From Takakia lepidozioides (taxonomy: Eukaryota; Streptophyta; Takakiopsida; Takakiales; Takakiaceae), in the NCBI GenBank assembly GCA_030704615.1, contig CM060733.1, forward strand, positions 10,168,001 to 10,232,000: a stretch of 64,000 nucleotides of DNA. Reading direction: 5' to 3'. Made by a program: the position numbers and the translations under genes. Below the pieces are notes generated by a model, which searched no databases, was not told where the DNA came from, and saw only the letters and a program-made list of their open reading frames with translations. Shown here piece by piece: positions 1-10,566 of the stretch (within the stretch, counting starts at the first letter, position 1; each line of letters begins with the position of its first letter).

Positions 1-864
1 GAGGAAAATGTGAGATTATAGCGTTGGCCCGGACCTCAAATATCATGTCCCAAAGAAAAAGTGAGAAAGAAATTGGTTTGACCAAATCAAAATCTAGCTT
101 TATCCAATTTTGCTTGCCCCAAGACCCACCATTTCCAAATCAATAGTGGAGTGGCTCTGACCCCACTAAATTGCAGGTCCAACTGATTTTTTCACCTATG
201 GTTGCTATTCATGCAATTACATGGGGGTTGAAATCTCAAAATTGATAAGAGAAAATGTGCCTCGACATGAAGTACTTTTTTTTCTACAAAATTTTTAAAA
301 GCCAATGGTGGACGTGTGTATGTAATGCTCATACACCACAAGTGAAGTGCTTTTTCCAAAATTGCTAATTTTCTGCCAAAAGTGCAATCTGTTTTGGGCT
401 TGTTTACCTGCCACATCAGCGGTCAACAAGCCCTTTTTCAGGCCCCAAAACGTAAATGAGAGATCTAAGATATTTTTTGTAGGTCGAAGCTTTTGTTTTT
501 TTTTTAATTCTGTTTTTGCATCATACTCGAGACAAATCCCTTGTCATTAAAGCTTCAGGAGTGGGCCCCATCAGATTAGATCTGCAAAAATTAGGTCGAA
601 CTGCAAATTCAAAGTTACGCTTGGGAACTTGAGGGTTAAATGCAATGAACAAATGCGAAAAGACAAAACTGAATGTGATGGAATTGAAGGTAAAAACTAA
701 AAACCTGAATAGAACTGAATGTAATGGAATTCCATGTGATAAAACTCAAAGGAACTGAATATAATGGAGCTGAAGGGAACCGAATATAATGGAAGGCATT
801 ATAATAAAATTGAGAGAAAGTTAATATGATAAATTTGCGGGGATAATTTTGCGGGGAACTAAAT
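1..864. other. AT-rich intergenic DNA with no recognisable gene
   Basis: I see no protein similarity in either strand. From about 630 to 860 there are degenerate short repeats built on a gaactgaat-taatgga theme. They resemble the cleaner 14-bp repeat on the other side of the foldback element, which suggests that the foldback inserted into a simple-repeat tract. Confidence 0.6.
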
Positions 865-1711
865 AATATGTAGAGCAGTTTCATTCGGCCCTGATTTTAG
901 AGTGGTCCAGGAATTACTGTGGCCCAGGAATTAGAGGGGGGCGCTTAATGTAATAAGGCCAAGTGCATTAAGGAATGAGATAGGGGGTCCAAAAAAAGAA
1001 GGGAGGAATTGACCAAATTTAGAATAGAGAGTCTTGTAAGGTTCACATGTGTCCAGGGCCTTCTACAAGGGTCCCAAGGTGGGCGAGCTTCTAGAAGGTC
1101 CCACCGCCCTGAGAAGGTATATAAGGGAGGTCCCCCTCTTACTACCTACTAACTTAGTAAATAGTGGGCTGTGCAAAGGTAGGGCCCCCCAAAAAAAACA
1201 GCAAACATGAATCAATTAATTAATAAAAACATGAATATGAGAGGGCATTGTGGTTTCTATTATTAATTGATTCATGTTTGCTGTTTTTTTATGGGGGCCC
1301 TGCCTTTGAATATGAATATGAGAGGGTAATGTGGTTTCTATTAATTAATTGATTCATGTTTGCTGTTTTTTTTTGGGGGCTCTGCCTTTGCAGACCCCAC
1401 TATTTATTAATTTAGTAGGTAATAAGTTAGTAGGTAGTAAAAAGGGGGGCTCCCTTATATACCCTGGGCCCTGGGACCTTCTAGAAGCCAGCCAACCCTG
1501 GGACCCTTCTAGAAAGCCCTGGACACATGTCAACCCTACAAGACTCCATATTCTAAATTTGGCCAATTCCTCCCTTCACTTTTTGGACCCCCTCATCTCA
1601 TTCCTTAATACAAGTGGCCTTCCTACATAAGCGCCCCACTCTAATTCATGGGCCACAGTAATTCCTGGACCACTCTAGAATCAGGGCCCGAATGAAACTG
1701 CTCTACATATT
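865..1711. mobile_element. Foldback/MITE-like element with long inverted arms
   Basis: The left end (AATATGTAGAGCAGTTTC at 865) is the exact inverse of the right end (ending CTGCTCTACATATT at 1711). Inverse similarity continues for about 330 bp inward on each side, with some indels. The loop holds an approximately 80-bp partial direct duplication containing TGTGGTTTCTATT and the run GATTCATGTTTGCTG. No coding capacity is seen. A second, single arm of the same family lies at 57438-57752. It could be a foldback transposon, a MITE, or two LTR-like units in inverted orientation. The hairpin arms themselves are directly visible. Confidence 0.8.
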
Positions 1712-1753
1712 GAATACGATGAACTGAATACGATGAACTGAATACGATGAATA
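1712..1753. repeat. 14-bp tandem repeat (3 units)
   Basis: Three adjacent units of GAATACGATGAACT (the last one altered) directly abut the right end of the foldback element. Confidence 0.85.
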
Positions 1754-1949
1754 AGATGACCGGGCTCAGTACTTATATGGAAAAGCTCGGGAGCTCCTGG
1801 CATAAGTCGAATCAGACAGACATGCCGAGTTTTCTTCTGAATTCTGATGAGGCAGTGAAACCCTCCTTCACACCAGTTTGAAGAGAAATGGGAATCCCTT
1901 GCCACTGCCACTTGAGCACCATCTCCTGTAATAGCACTCATGATATCAG

Positions 1950-2272
1950 AAAGGATCTCTTTGCCCTTTTCCAGGGTTGTTACATTGGCACATGCATTGC
2001 AAACGCAAGCGAACGTGATCTGGTTGGGCTTCAACACTTCCTGCAACATCTGCTCATCTGTCTCCAAAGCTTCCATTCCACATCCATGCTGGGCATATCC
2101 TGCAAGCATTGCATTCCATGACACCACATTTCGTTCAGCCATTTAGTCAACCACACCCTTTACATCCTTGATGCTCCTACATTTGACATACGTCCACAAC
2201 GGCAGTGTCTAAAATCATATTTGGCACAATTCCAGCTTTTAAAATGTCAGCATGCACCTCTTTACCCGGTAG
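1950..2272 (-). pseudogene. PLS-type PPR protein fragment (pseudogene)
   Basis: The minus strand encodes recognisable pentatricopeptide-repeat modules: GKEVHADILKAGIVPN, then AVVDVCQM, then after a frame break RNVVSWNAMLAGYAQHG and KPNQITFACVCNACAN. These are the P/L/S repeat signatures typical of plant organellar RNA-editing and processing factors. The relic is broken by a frameshift after the VDVC segment and by a TAG before MAERN. It covers only about three repeats, against the ten or more usual for the family. No start, transit peptide or E/DYW domain is present. It is a decayed fragment, not a functional gene. Confidence 0.8.
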
Positions 2273-3254
2273 AAAGAAAGAAGAAACTTATGTAACATCC
2301 ACAGAGGCGAGGGACAGGTATAACAAGCCAAGAACCACTTGATAAGTCATCAAATGTTCCCCCCAAGATGAAGTGCCTCAAGCATGTAGTCACAAGTTCT
2401 TACATAGGGTAGGCAACTTGCTGCAATCAATGGATGACTCACCTTTGCCGTGCAGCTCCGGGCAATACAGCAGCAGGCCCAGAGTGGCCTTCTAGAAGAC
2501 TCTTCTAGAGGCCTGGTGAGTGGCTGTGTCTAGTTGTCAAGTTGGTTGCATGTATGTGTATGCTCTCTCTCCTATTTTCGTGGAGTCCTTCACCGTACAG
2601 GGCTAAGACTATGTGTGCTACCTATAGTCATAACAAGAACTGAAACCAATTGAACCAGGCCAGACCACAAGTAGAAGAATAACTAGGACTATACCTGCTC
2701 ACTGACGGCCAGTCTTTCAAGGCCTTGGTGCACTATCTGCAGCTTCACTTTCTATCCTGCCCACACATGCCAACACAATTGATGTCCCTTTCCATTCATA
2801 ACAGGGATAAAGTGGCCCATATGATGTCCACAGGTACCGAGGCTATCCTGTGTACTCTGTCAAGAAGGGGGCTCGAGGGACTCAAGGAGAGAAAGAATCT
2901 CTAAAACGTAGAGAGAGAGAGATAATTAAATTTCTTGGGCACTCCTTCAACGGTAGACAATACCTTATACAACTTCCAGGCTGATCAACATCATTGAAAG
3001 ACATCATAAGCAGAGCATTATCCTGCCTCAACACATGAAGATTTATGAGAAATGTATATGATGCTGCACAGCACATGTAGCATAAACCAGTATTGAGTGA
3101 AGGAGGGAGCTTGAAGCACCAAGCATGGTGACCCGCATAGTACAAAGTTGATAGGTGAATAGAAGAGCTTGAGGGTTTCCCCGATCATGGGTTGGAACTG
3201 CAACCAATTTCCCTTAGGAGTTCGTTTGGGCCTTCTTGCAGCCTGCACAACGCC
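2273..3254. other. Intergenic, no gene recognised
   Basis: Short ORFs on both strands show no family signature. The segment separates two PPR relics of the same subfamily and may be the remains of a larger PPR pseudogene locus. Confidence 0.5.
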
Positions 3255-3259
3255 TGCCA

Positions 3260-3390
3260 CTAGCAGCGCACCTTGGAATTAAACACGCTCTTGCATCCTT
3301 AGTGCTCCCACATTCGGCATACATGTCCACGAGGGTATTGTTGAATGATGTTTGGGACAATTCCAGCTTTGATGATGGCTCGAGCGAGCG
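3260..3390 (-). pseudogene. Second PPR relic
   Basis: On the minus strand, AIIKAGIVPNII is followed, one frame over, by NTLVDMYAECGSTKDARAC. The VDMYAECG signature is diagnostic of plant PLS-class PPR repeats. The two pieces are in different frames, so there is at least one frameshift. The same KAGIVPN string occurs in the 1950-2272 relic, so the two fragments probably come from one gene family, possibly one ancestral gene split by insertions. Confidence 0.7.
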
Positions 3391-4213
3391 AGACCGAAGG
3401 AGCCCGCAGAGAAGCTAGGAATCGCGCGGAGCACGGGAAAGAAACAGCGCACAGAGTCGGGCTCTCTCGTTTCCTAACCTAAATTTCTCAAAACCTAAAT
3501 TTCTCTTGCAAGCTCTCTCCTTTCATGTGCAAGTATGCTTGTATCTTTCCTTTCCTTATCACTTGAGAAAGATGGGCTCGAGTCTGTGAGTGCCAGGTTC
3601 AAGTTAGTTGTAGCACTTGTGTTTTCAGATCATGAAAAATGGTTCAGCCTAGAGTACAGGGATCCGTGCATGAACCTATCCAAAGCGGATAGAGTGCAAA
3701 GGCGAACAAGTTGCATGTTTGTCATGGATAGAGAGGTGGATAGCCTATGTTGAAGAGCGGCGTTGCATAGCTCAACGCTATGGCAACCAAGTTTGGGCTT
3801 CCAGTGTGAAGCGGAGGAGATGTTGGCCACAAGTGGGCGAACTGGTGGTCGTCTTCTTCAGCTGCAGGCCGAGTTAAGGAGCTGCAGGAATGTGGGCTGC
3901 GCATGGAAGCTAGCTTGTTGCAGGTTGGAGATGATATGATCAGCTCCAGGTATTTTTGCCTGAAACTGGTTGTTGCGGGTAGAAGAGGAGCAGCCAAATG
4001 GTGGAGCTGCGAGGGGATGCATCGCAGCCCGTTGGGAGCTTCAGCTCCAAGCTCATGAAGAGGTATGAGTGAAGAGAGGGGGCTGGTCCCTCTTGTATGC
4101 AAATCAGTGCACTTGTGAAGCATGTGCTGAGTTGGAGTTTCAATCTCAAACTCAGCAGTGTAAGGGCTCTTGGAGTGGCAAGAGCTGGGCTAGAAGGGCA
4201 GCAACGAGGCGCC
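3391..4213. other. Intergenic, no gene recognised
   Basis: No domain similarity is visible. Around 3533-3562 there is a 30-bp stretch (core TATGCTTGTATCTTTCC) that is repeated almost exactly just after the LTR that ends at 20278. Confidence 0.5.
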
Positions 4214-4474
4214 CTAGAGCCAGGGGATATGCATGAGAACTACAGGTACACCAAAGTTGTAAAGATGTGTATTTTCAGATTTGTTTTTGTAAGCTTCATG
4301 GAGAAAATTGAGCTTGTTGGGCAGCATATGGCTTGCTTGTTGAGTTAGGGGCACTTCTAGTAGGTCGTGAGAGCTCAGGAGTGCAGGGCGACAGGGCTGA
4401 TGGCTCCGCAGAAGCCATAGTTCGTCAGCAGCAGGTGCAGGAACAAACCCCAGTTCGGGTAGAGCTCGGGAACA

Positions 4475-4603
4475 AACCTGAAAGTCATACTCTTGAAGTA
4501 TGAGTGCCCACCGTGCAAGCTTCCCCGTAAGCTTGTCTAACTCCATCAACCACTTGAGTGGTTGGTGATCTGTGACAAGGGTAAAAAGATTGTCACGCCC
4601 CAT
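4475..4603 (-). pseudogene. RNase H middle fragment (Ty3/gypsy)
   Basis: The minus strand encodes FTLVTDHQPLKWLM and GKLARWALILQEYDFQV. This is the Ty3/gypsy RNase H block with the conserved TDHQ-L and ARW-L motifs. Similarity stops abruptly at DFQV, near 4475. The missing continuation begins with HRPDLVNRDADGLSRNP at about 9832 on the opposite strand. Confidence 0.8.
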
Positions 4604-4604
4604 G

Positions 4605-4996
4605 GATGTGAGCCGAGTTCAAGCTTTCATGGGGTTAGCAAACTGTTATAGACGGTTTGTTAAGGGATTTAGTGCCATTGCAAAGGCTCTAACCAAACTG
4701 ACCAAGGTGGACCAGAAGTGGCAGTGGGAAGATGAGCAAGAACAAGCTTTTCAAGAGCTCAAGGCGAGGTTGACCTCGGCGCCCATCTTGAGACGACCTA
4801 TCAGGGGGCGTTCTTTTCAGCTGCATACAGATTGGAGCATGTTGGGGCTTGGAGCGATGCTCACACAGGTGGATGATGAGGGAAGAGAGTTCGTAGTGGC
4901 TTATGCTAGCCGCTCGAACAATGCTGCAGAGTCTAAGTATAGCTCATATGAGGGAGAATGCTTAGCTGCAGTGTGGGCCGTGACACACTTCAGGTG
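4605..4996 (+). pseudogene. RT thumb and RNase H start (Ty3/gypsy, inverted segment)
   Basis: The frame reads VSRVQAFMGLANCYRRFVKG (the connection after the RT palm), then AFQELKARLTSAPIL, then an RNase H start with HTDWSMLGLGAML where D-S/A-GLGA is usual, and YSSYEGECLAAVWAVTHFR. The catalytic RT palm (YVDD box) is absent. The orientation is opposite to both flanking pieces (RNase H middle at lower coordinates, methyltransferase at higher), so this block of about 0.4 kb was inverted. Confidence 0.85.
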
Positions 4997-4997
4997 T

Positions 4998-5586
4998 GAG
5001 GGTGGCATCAAGTTAGTCCACCATAGCCGTGGACGATGAGCCCGTGACCCCACTGCAGCTGCATCCAGCAACACTGCTGACCCAAGCCACGACCGGACTT
5101 GATGCACACTGGCCATCACCCTGGCCCGAGAATTGCCCATCAGTGGCACATTCTCCAAGATATATGCTGGAGATACAGCTTGATGAAGTTGTAAGTGGCA
5201 CAAAACCCGCACCATCTCCCAAAACAGACCCGACCTCAAGTCTTGCAATCCATTGTCATGCCCGGCTGATGAATGCCCTTGGCAGGGCCAACCTGCTCCA
5301 AATCCTGCGCCCCCAGCAACGAAATGTCTGCTGGCAAGGCCTGCTGATATCCACGAACTACAGACACTGGCAACAACTCAGGGTACTGCTGCACCAACTG
5401 AGCAACATGACGTAGGGGGACGCGTCGTGCAATCTTATCCTTCTCCACATACAAATAACGCCGAACTCGTACACCTGCCTGTAGAAAAGCAGCCAACCCG
5501 GTGTTGATCCCGCTAAACAAGTCTAGAAGGAAAATGCCTTCATCCGGACACTGCCACACGATCGGTGTGGTGTCCAATGGTGACAA
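4998..5586 (-). pseudogene. C5-cytosine DNA methyltransferase domain in a retrotransposon
   Basis: This domain would transfer a methyl group from S-adenosylmethionine to carbon 5 of cytosine. Visible motifs, in order on the minus strand: motif I LLDLFSGINTGLAAF (about 5526); motif II YLYVEKDKIARRV; a linker with LPADISLLGAQDLEQV; motif IV GWPCQGHSSAG with the catalytic Cys (about 5279-5287); motif VI YILENVPLMG with ENV (about 5150); and motif VIII HRPRLWWTNL (about 5009-5035). A short deletion with a frameshift lies between QDLEQV and the PCQ loop, so the copy is broken. Motifs IX-X are not seen because the inverted RT piece begins there. It follows the protease in the same orientation, as an integral polyprotein domain would. 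Retrotransposon C5 methyltransferases have been reported in dinoflagellates and charophytes. Family assignment is firm, but the subclass (DRM/DNMT3-like or other) is not. Confidence 0.85.
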
Positions 5587-5755
5587 CTGAGGTGGTCCTG
5601 GTGCAATCCCCGCACTGTCCTCCTCTCATGACGATACAAAAACCTCTACCCAGGCTTGTTGCGCACGACAATCAGCAACCCGCTGCAAATCCTTGCTCGA
5701 GCCCCACATTGGAGTGTGAGCAACCATGGCAGACAACTCCGCCATACCATACATG

Positions 5756-6823
5756 TCATCCTGCTCTCCCGGAGGTGACACATCCTCTGAATGAGTGTTG
5801 CCATCCAACAACTCTCCAGGCCAAGTCACTGAAGCTATGAATGCTGCCAATGTTGGCATCTTGCCTCGCTGGGCAACCACAACTCCTCCTATGAACGTCA
5901 CAGGGAGCTGCACATGCCGGCCCTCCCTTGATTGCCATCCAGACCTTTAGGAAGCTGATTCCCCCCAAAAATCCAGGGTGAAGCCCATATGGTACAAACA
6001 CTGCCCCACCAACAAGGTCATCGTACGAGACCACGTCTGTCACAATGGCCTTGGCTCTCATCACTGAGCCATCTGTAGGATGATCCGGCTGTAGTCTGAT
6101 AGCCAACTCATGCCGTGTCATGCCCCGAGCCTGCTCTGATCCTCCCAGAGATGTCTGTATCTGGAAAGGGCATGGCTCCATATCCGCCTCCATGAGGCCC
6201 AAGCCTGCAATAGCAGCTCTGCCCAACATCAATGGCTGAGCTCTCGAGTCCAACAAGACTCGCAGTGGCCGGTACCTCTTGGCTACCGGTCCGCTCAAAC
6301 AGAGAATGTCATCTTGGTTGTCTATCATGACAACTCCAGGTGTCACCATGGCGTGCTCAATGGCTGACCTAGCTGACAGCTCTATCAACCTGGCAGCTGC
6401 TACTTGCCATGGCGCCGCCGTGGCAGTCTTGACCCTCACATCCGATGATCCCTCCGGCACTACACCTTCCACTATCTCCGCACAAGATGAAGTAACCTCC
6501 CCACTCTCACAGAGTGTAGCTGCCAGCCTGAACACCTCAGCTGGTCTTACCCCCGGCGTCGCAATCATGGTAGCTGAGAACAATGGAGCCTGGCACACAA
6601 CTGTGGCCGCCCCCAGCAGCACACTAGCTGTCGTAGCCTTGGCAACACCAGATAGTGGTGTTGCCCGTGTAGCTCTCCCCAATGACATAGTAACCTCCGC
6701 CTCGGTAACCGTCGGGCGAGAACTAGGTGCCATGGACGGCGTCGACACTGTCTCCGCCAATGTGAATGACTGAGGAAGCCTGGCCTTACGGCTTGCCTCC
6801 CCACGCTGTGGATCCAACTCCAC
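5756..6823 (-). pseudogene. Retroviral-type aspartic protease region of the Ty3/gypsy element
   Basis: The open frame of 355 codons has a low-complexity Ala/Thr/Val-rich N-terminal half. A protease-like core follows with VLLDSRAQPLMLG (near 6250), where the active-site D-S/T-G is expected, so the catalytic Gly appears to be Arg. GLGLMEADMEPCPFQIQTSLGG and TRHELAIRLQPDHPTDGSV come next. The last ~70 residues are probably out of frame, because a second frame (5626-5913) continues toward the methyltransferase. The position between gag and the methyltransferase fits a gag-PR-MTase-RT order. Confidence 0.7.
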
Positions 6824-6884
6824 CTCTGCACCCCGTGGCTCAGGAACTCGTGCTGCTCATTGAGTCACTGCCGCAACTGACTCC

Positions 6885-6975
6885 ACTTGCACTAGTGGTA
6901 GTCATGTCCCGCACATAGTGGTAGTGGTAGTGATGCCCGACACTAGTGGTAGTGGTGCTCCACCCACAGTGGTAG
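6885..6975. repeat. Short tandem repeat, GTGGTAGT-rich
   Basis: Roughly three imperfect units combine an AGTGGTAGT core with a spacer containing a G/C-rich hexamer. They lie in the gag-to-protease linker. No function is apparent. Confidence 0.7.
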
Positions 6976-7289
6976 TGATAGTGCTGCCCCGCATATGAAT
7001 CCCATGCCCCCCATGTCTCCTCCCTCGGGAGCAGGAGGTGGACCATCCGGCCTTGGAGCCGGTACCACCTGAGTTGTGGCCATGGCAGCGAGCCTCTGCT
7101 CTAGCTGCTGAAGCCGGTTGGCCATGCCTTGGTCACCACCTTGACCTCCGCGTCCTTGGCCATGTTGAGCTTGCCCTTGGCCTGCACCTCGTACCTGGCC
7201 ACCTCGTTCTCTCTGGGCTGCTCCACCTCGCCCCCGGCCACCATTGTTCCCTTGGAACTGGCCTTGACGCAACTTAGATGCAAACCATA

Positions 7290-8415
7290 GCACTGGGCCT
7301 CTCTATGCCCGTACTTGCCACAATGCCCACACTACACCTGTGCAGGCTGTGCAGGTGCCAAACCATTGCCTCCCTCTGGGCAATCCTTCTTGACATGGGG
7401 TCCCCCACATGTTCAACACACCACATCCGCCCGTTGTTGGCCAGCAATGAAGGAGAGACCCCTGCATCTGAGGTCCTCTCTGCCCTTCCCTGGGCTTCAC
7501 TTGAGCCCCCTTGTTGCCTTGAGCACGTTGAGGTAGTGGCGGGCTAGGAGCACCACTACCCCGTGGTGCTTCATTAGCAAATCCCACCATGACCACTCGT
7601 TCCTCCACCATGTTGAGCTCTATCCGCTCTGCCAGCAAAAACACATTTGCTAAGGTGGGTTGGGCCGCTTGTAGGAGAGTTGCATCCCGCACCTTTCTCC
7701 TCCGCTCCTTGTCCAATATCCCATACCAGAATTGGACTGCCTGAGCCTCCGTAACCCCTTGGGTTACATTAATCAAGCGCCTCATGCAAGTGAAAGCCTC
7801 CCTCAAGCTCTCAGTAGGCTTCCATTGGAACTCTTGCAAGCTCCTCAACTTCTCTGTCCTCACCTCTTGGTAGTTCCTTCTCAACTCTTTGAAGAACTCC
7901 ACAACAGGGTTGAAGGCAGGCACCGCCATTGGTGCTGGTGCAGCGGTAGCTTGGGTGGACGTCGTAGCCTATGTACCACTAGTCCCACTGCTGCTCGTGG
8001 AAGCTGCCGGTGCAGCTGCCGGTATGGCTGCTACCCTTGTCCCTCTAGTGATGGAGACATAGTCGGGTGACCAGTACATCCTCCACTCCTCGATCTCAAC
8101 ATTGTGCCCCCGCATAAACTCATGGTAATCATCCATGGGCGGCCCCTCAAGGTGCTGAAACAACCCATTCCATGCCATGAAAGGCGTAAACAGTTGTGGA
8201 TTGCGCATCTGCAGCAAGTCACACCAACTATCAAATTCTTGGAAAAAATCATCCAACTCAATGGTGCCCACCGCCCCAGAGTACCTTCGTGGCCACTTGC
8301 TGGCTCTATACATCTCCTCCATTGTGTCCCACAACAATGGCAAGGAAACAACTTGCACCGTCGGTGTGAGTCTTCCTGATTCACAATCCGTATCAGAACT
8401 TTCCGTAGAAGACAC
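7290..8415 (-). pseudogene. gag (capsid and zinc knuckles) of the Ty3/gypsy element
   Basis: The minus-strand frame 8415-7969 gives an acidic N-terminal segment (ELDDFFQEFDSWCDLL, AWNGLFQHLEGPP). After a frame break near 7930-7970, the capsid-like segment reads FFKELRRNYQEVRTEKLRSL, WKPTESLREAFTCMRRLI and FWYGILDKERRRKVRDATLL, the classic Retrotrans_gag pattern. About 7290-7440 holds two CCHC knuckles, CGHCGKYGHREAQC (C-X2-C-X4-H-X4-C) and a shorter TCGGPHVKKDC variant, with an in-frame TAG between them. An Arg/Gly-rich tail follows (7100-7293). Gag would package the element RNA. At least two breaks make this copy non-functional. Confidence 0.8.
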
Positions 8416-9831
8416 AGGAGGTGAAGGTGGCCTAAACCGCTCGTATACCCCCTAGTATCGCTAGTGCTCGTACCGGCACTTTTCCCAGCAACTAGTGGCA
8501 CCTCTGTGTTGACAAACTGACTCTCAACCGGTCATGAATATGTCCCTAACCCCCTCTCCACAAGGTAACCGGGTAGAGAACCTGATGCGGCTTATGGTTT
8601 GGAATTGCACCTGCACGGCTTGCATCCCCCGCAGGCACTCCTATGGTTGGCTGGTCATTACCTCCAACCTCACCACAGGAGAAACAAAGATGGTCTGACT
8701 AGTCATCAACCCAGTCTCACCATCGATAACATGCTCTAGGGTGGGATCGGCGATCAAGCCCAAGTCCACCACCTATAAAATCAAGCGCTCACACAAAACT
8801 AGCATGGCGCACAATCAAGCATGCAGGTGTGGAGGGGATCCAAACACAAAAATGAAAACAACAACTCCCCCACACCAAAAATCTCTCCACAGTGTCGCTC
8901 CTGCAAGGACACCCCAACCCAAACCCGGATTGACTCTTGCCTCCACCTACGGAAATGTCTCGGCCTACAGAGAAGGTAGAAAGCTACGAGGAAGGGAAGC
9001 TAAAACAATGCCTATCCCTAGCACGCTCTCATCCCAACACCCTCTTTTTTCCTCTCTTCTCTCACTTGCATGACCATGAGAGCATCTTGTAGACACTCCT
9101 CAAACCGCTCTTCACGAGCTCATGAAACTTGGCCTCTAAGGCCCCGTGCAAGCCTCCACAGGGTCTACCAGTGCCTCCTTACGTCCACCAGCCATTCCTC
9201 AGAATGGAACCACCTCAGGAAACCACGCCATTCACTGAAGGTTAAAAAATGGAGCAAATAGAGGTACATATAGGCCCCAACAACATTCTGTCCAAAGGAA
9301 TTACCTGCAGGCTGGTCTTCCCCATAGTTAAGAATTGGGCTGAAAACCCGAAAATATTATCTGCAGGGAAGTAATCCCCTTTGTTAAAACACAACAGGAG
9401 GCAATTCCGACTTTTCTGCTGGATCAGCTAGCTCAAAACTGTTGTTCTTTAGAGCCCAGCCTCCCCATCAAGGTCCCACGAAACGAGTGAATTTTTATTT
9501 TTTTTTATTTTTTTTCCCCACTCTGCTTGTTCGCAGCCTTCCATGGCTCCAACCGCCACGACTCCTCACGGCCCGCCCTAGGCGCTCGTTGGCCATGGGC
9601 TGCCTTGTGATACCCCGTGGCACCATGCCCACGAGGCTTCACGGCCCGCCATCCCCACGATCTGGTCACTGTACCCACCCAATGTATCTGCACCACGACT
9701 TCCAACGGTCACGGTCAACGGTCACGACCTGGGCTCATGGTATCTCGTGATACCGGCCCACCACGGCCACTATTCCCTGCATTCCCTGGAACTCCCAACG
9801 AGTTCCCATGCATTCCTGGGGCGTTTCCGGG
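8416..9831. other. Non-coding stretch upstream of gag
   Basis: Relative to the minus-strand gag, this is where a leader and 5' LTR would be expected, but I could not recognise LTR ends or a primer-binding site. A T-rich run lies at about 9492-9530, and GC-richer DNA with repeated cacgagg/cgtgata motifs lies at about 9590-9760. Confidence 0.5.
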
Positions 9832-10395
9832 GGTGCATCGACCGGATTTGGTCAATCGGGATGCGGATGGGTTGAGTCGCAATCCATGCACGATCCAGCA
9901 GGATGACACTGAAGCTCGGTGGCATGGTGAGACGGACGAGGAGATGGTGCCCGGATGGCATGCATCTTCATTTTTGTGTATCTTGGCAGCGGAAGGCCAG
10001 TTTGGACCTGCAACAGGGATGACTCTAGATCAAGTGTCTGAGGACCCTGAGGCCAGCAATGAGCAAGGTGGCGCCAAAGATATACATGAGGATTCAGCTG
10101 TGTTGGACTATCTTCGCCCTGGAGACACGACAGCCCATGGGACTGCCAAGGAGAGGGATCGGATTCCTAAACGAGCCAAGAGGTTCAAGTGGGAGGGGAC
10201 ACACCTGCTCCGAGTGTGGGAGGATGGTCAAGTGAGGATTGTGCCTCACCCGCACAGCGGGCACGGTTAGTGCGGCATGCCCACGAGGAGTTGGGGCATT
10301 TTGGGGTGCGACGCACTCATAGTCTACTGCAGGGGCAGTATTGGTGGCGTGGTATGCACACAGAGGTGCAACAATTTGTGGCTAGGTGCATGGGT
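9832..10395 (+). pseudogene. RNase H tail and integrase zinc-binding domain
   Basis: The frame starts with HRPDLVNRDADGLSRNP, the end of Ty3/gypsy RNase H and its linker. It continues through a variable linker to FKWEGTHLLRVWEDGQVRIV. After a frameshift comes the integrase H2C2 domain, VRHAHEELGHFGVRRTHSLL and YWWRGMHTEVQQFVARCM. The second Cys of the finger and the DDE core are missing, because similarity ends near 10395. The start coincides with the point where the RNase H fragment at 4475 stops on the other strand, which supports a single large inversion. Confidence 0.85.
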
Positions 10396-10566
10396 ATGGA
10401 CGGATTTATACAGTGCTGTCTATTGGCTCAGTTCTTCATGGCAAAGAATATTAGGTTACTGTGGGGAATTTCCCTACGTGAACTTGTCCGGATTTTGTAA
10501 ACGATGCGTGAAGGGCGCTCTTGTGCTGAGAGGGAAGTGGGTCCCTGCAAGCATCCAATATTAACA
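10396..10566. other. Unassigned sequence before the assembly gap
   Basis: No similarity is recognised. The sequence runs directly into the run of N. Confidence 0.5.

Larger units (their letters stand above)
4214..10400. mobile_element. Rearranged Ty3/gypsy element carrying a C5 DNA methyltransferase
   Basis: The pieces are gag (minus), zinc knuckles (minus), aspartic protease (minus), C5-methyltransferase (minus), the end of RT with the start of RNase H (plus, about 4605-4996), the middle of RNase H (minus, 4475-4603), and the end of RNase H with the integrase N-terminus (plus, 9832-10395). Each broken RNase H edge continues precisely at another broken edge. Re-inverting 4.60-5.00 kb and then about 4.48-9.83 kb would give the colinear order gag-PR-MTase-RT-RH-INT. 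Most of RT and the integrase core are missing, and no LTR was recognised. The element is dead. Confidence 0.75.

Noticed and set aside
5013-5507. Plus-strand and alternative-frame ORFs over the C5 methyltransferase
   Set aside because: Proline/Gln-rich shadows of the minus-strand domain, with no family signature.
6279-6773. Plus-strand ORF of 164 codons over the protease region
   Set aside because: Ser/Thr/Ala-rich antisense shadow of the minus-strand gag-pol frame.
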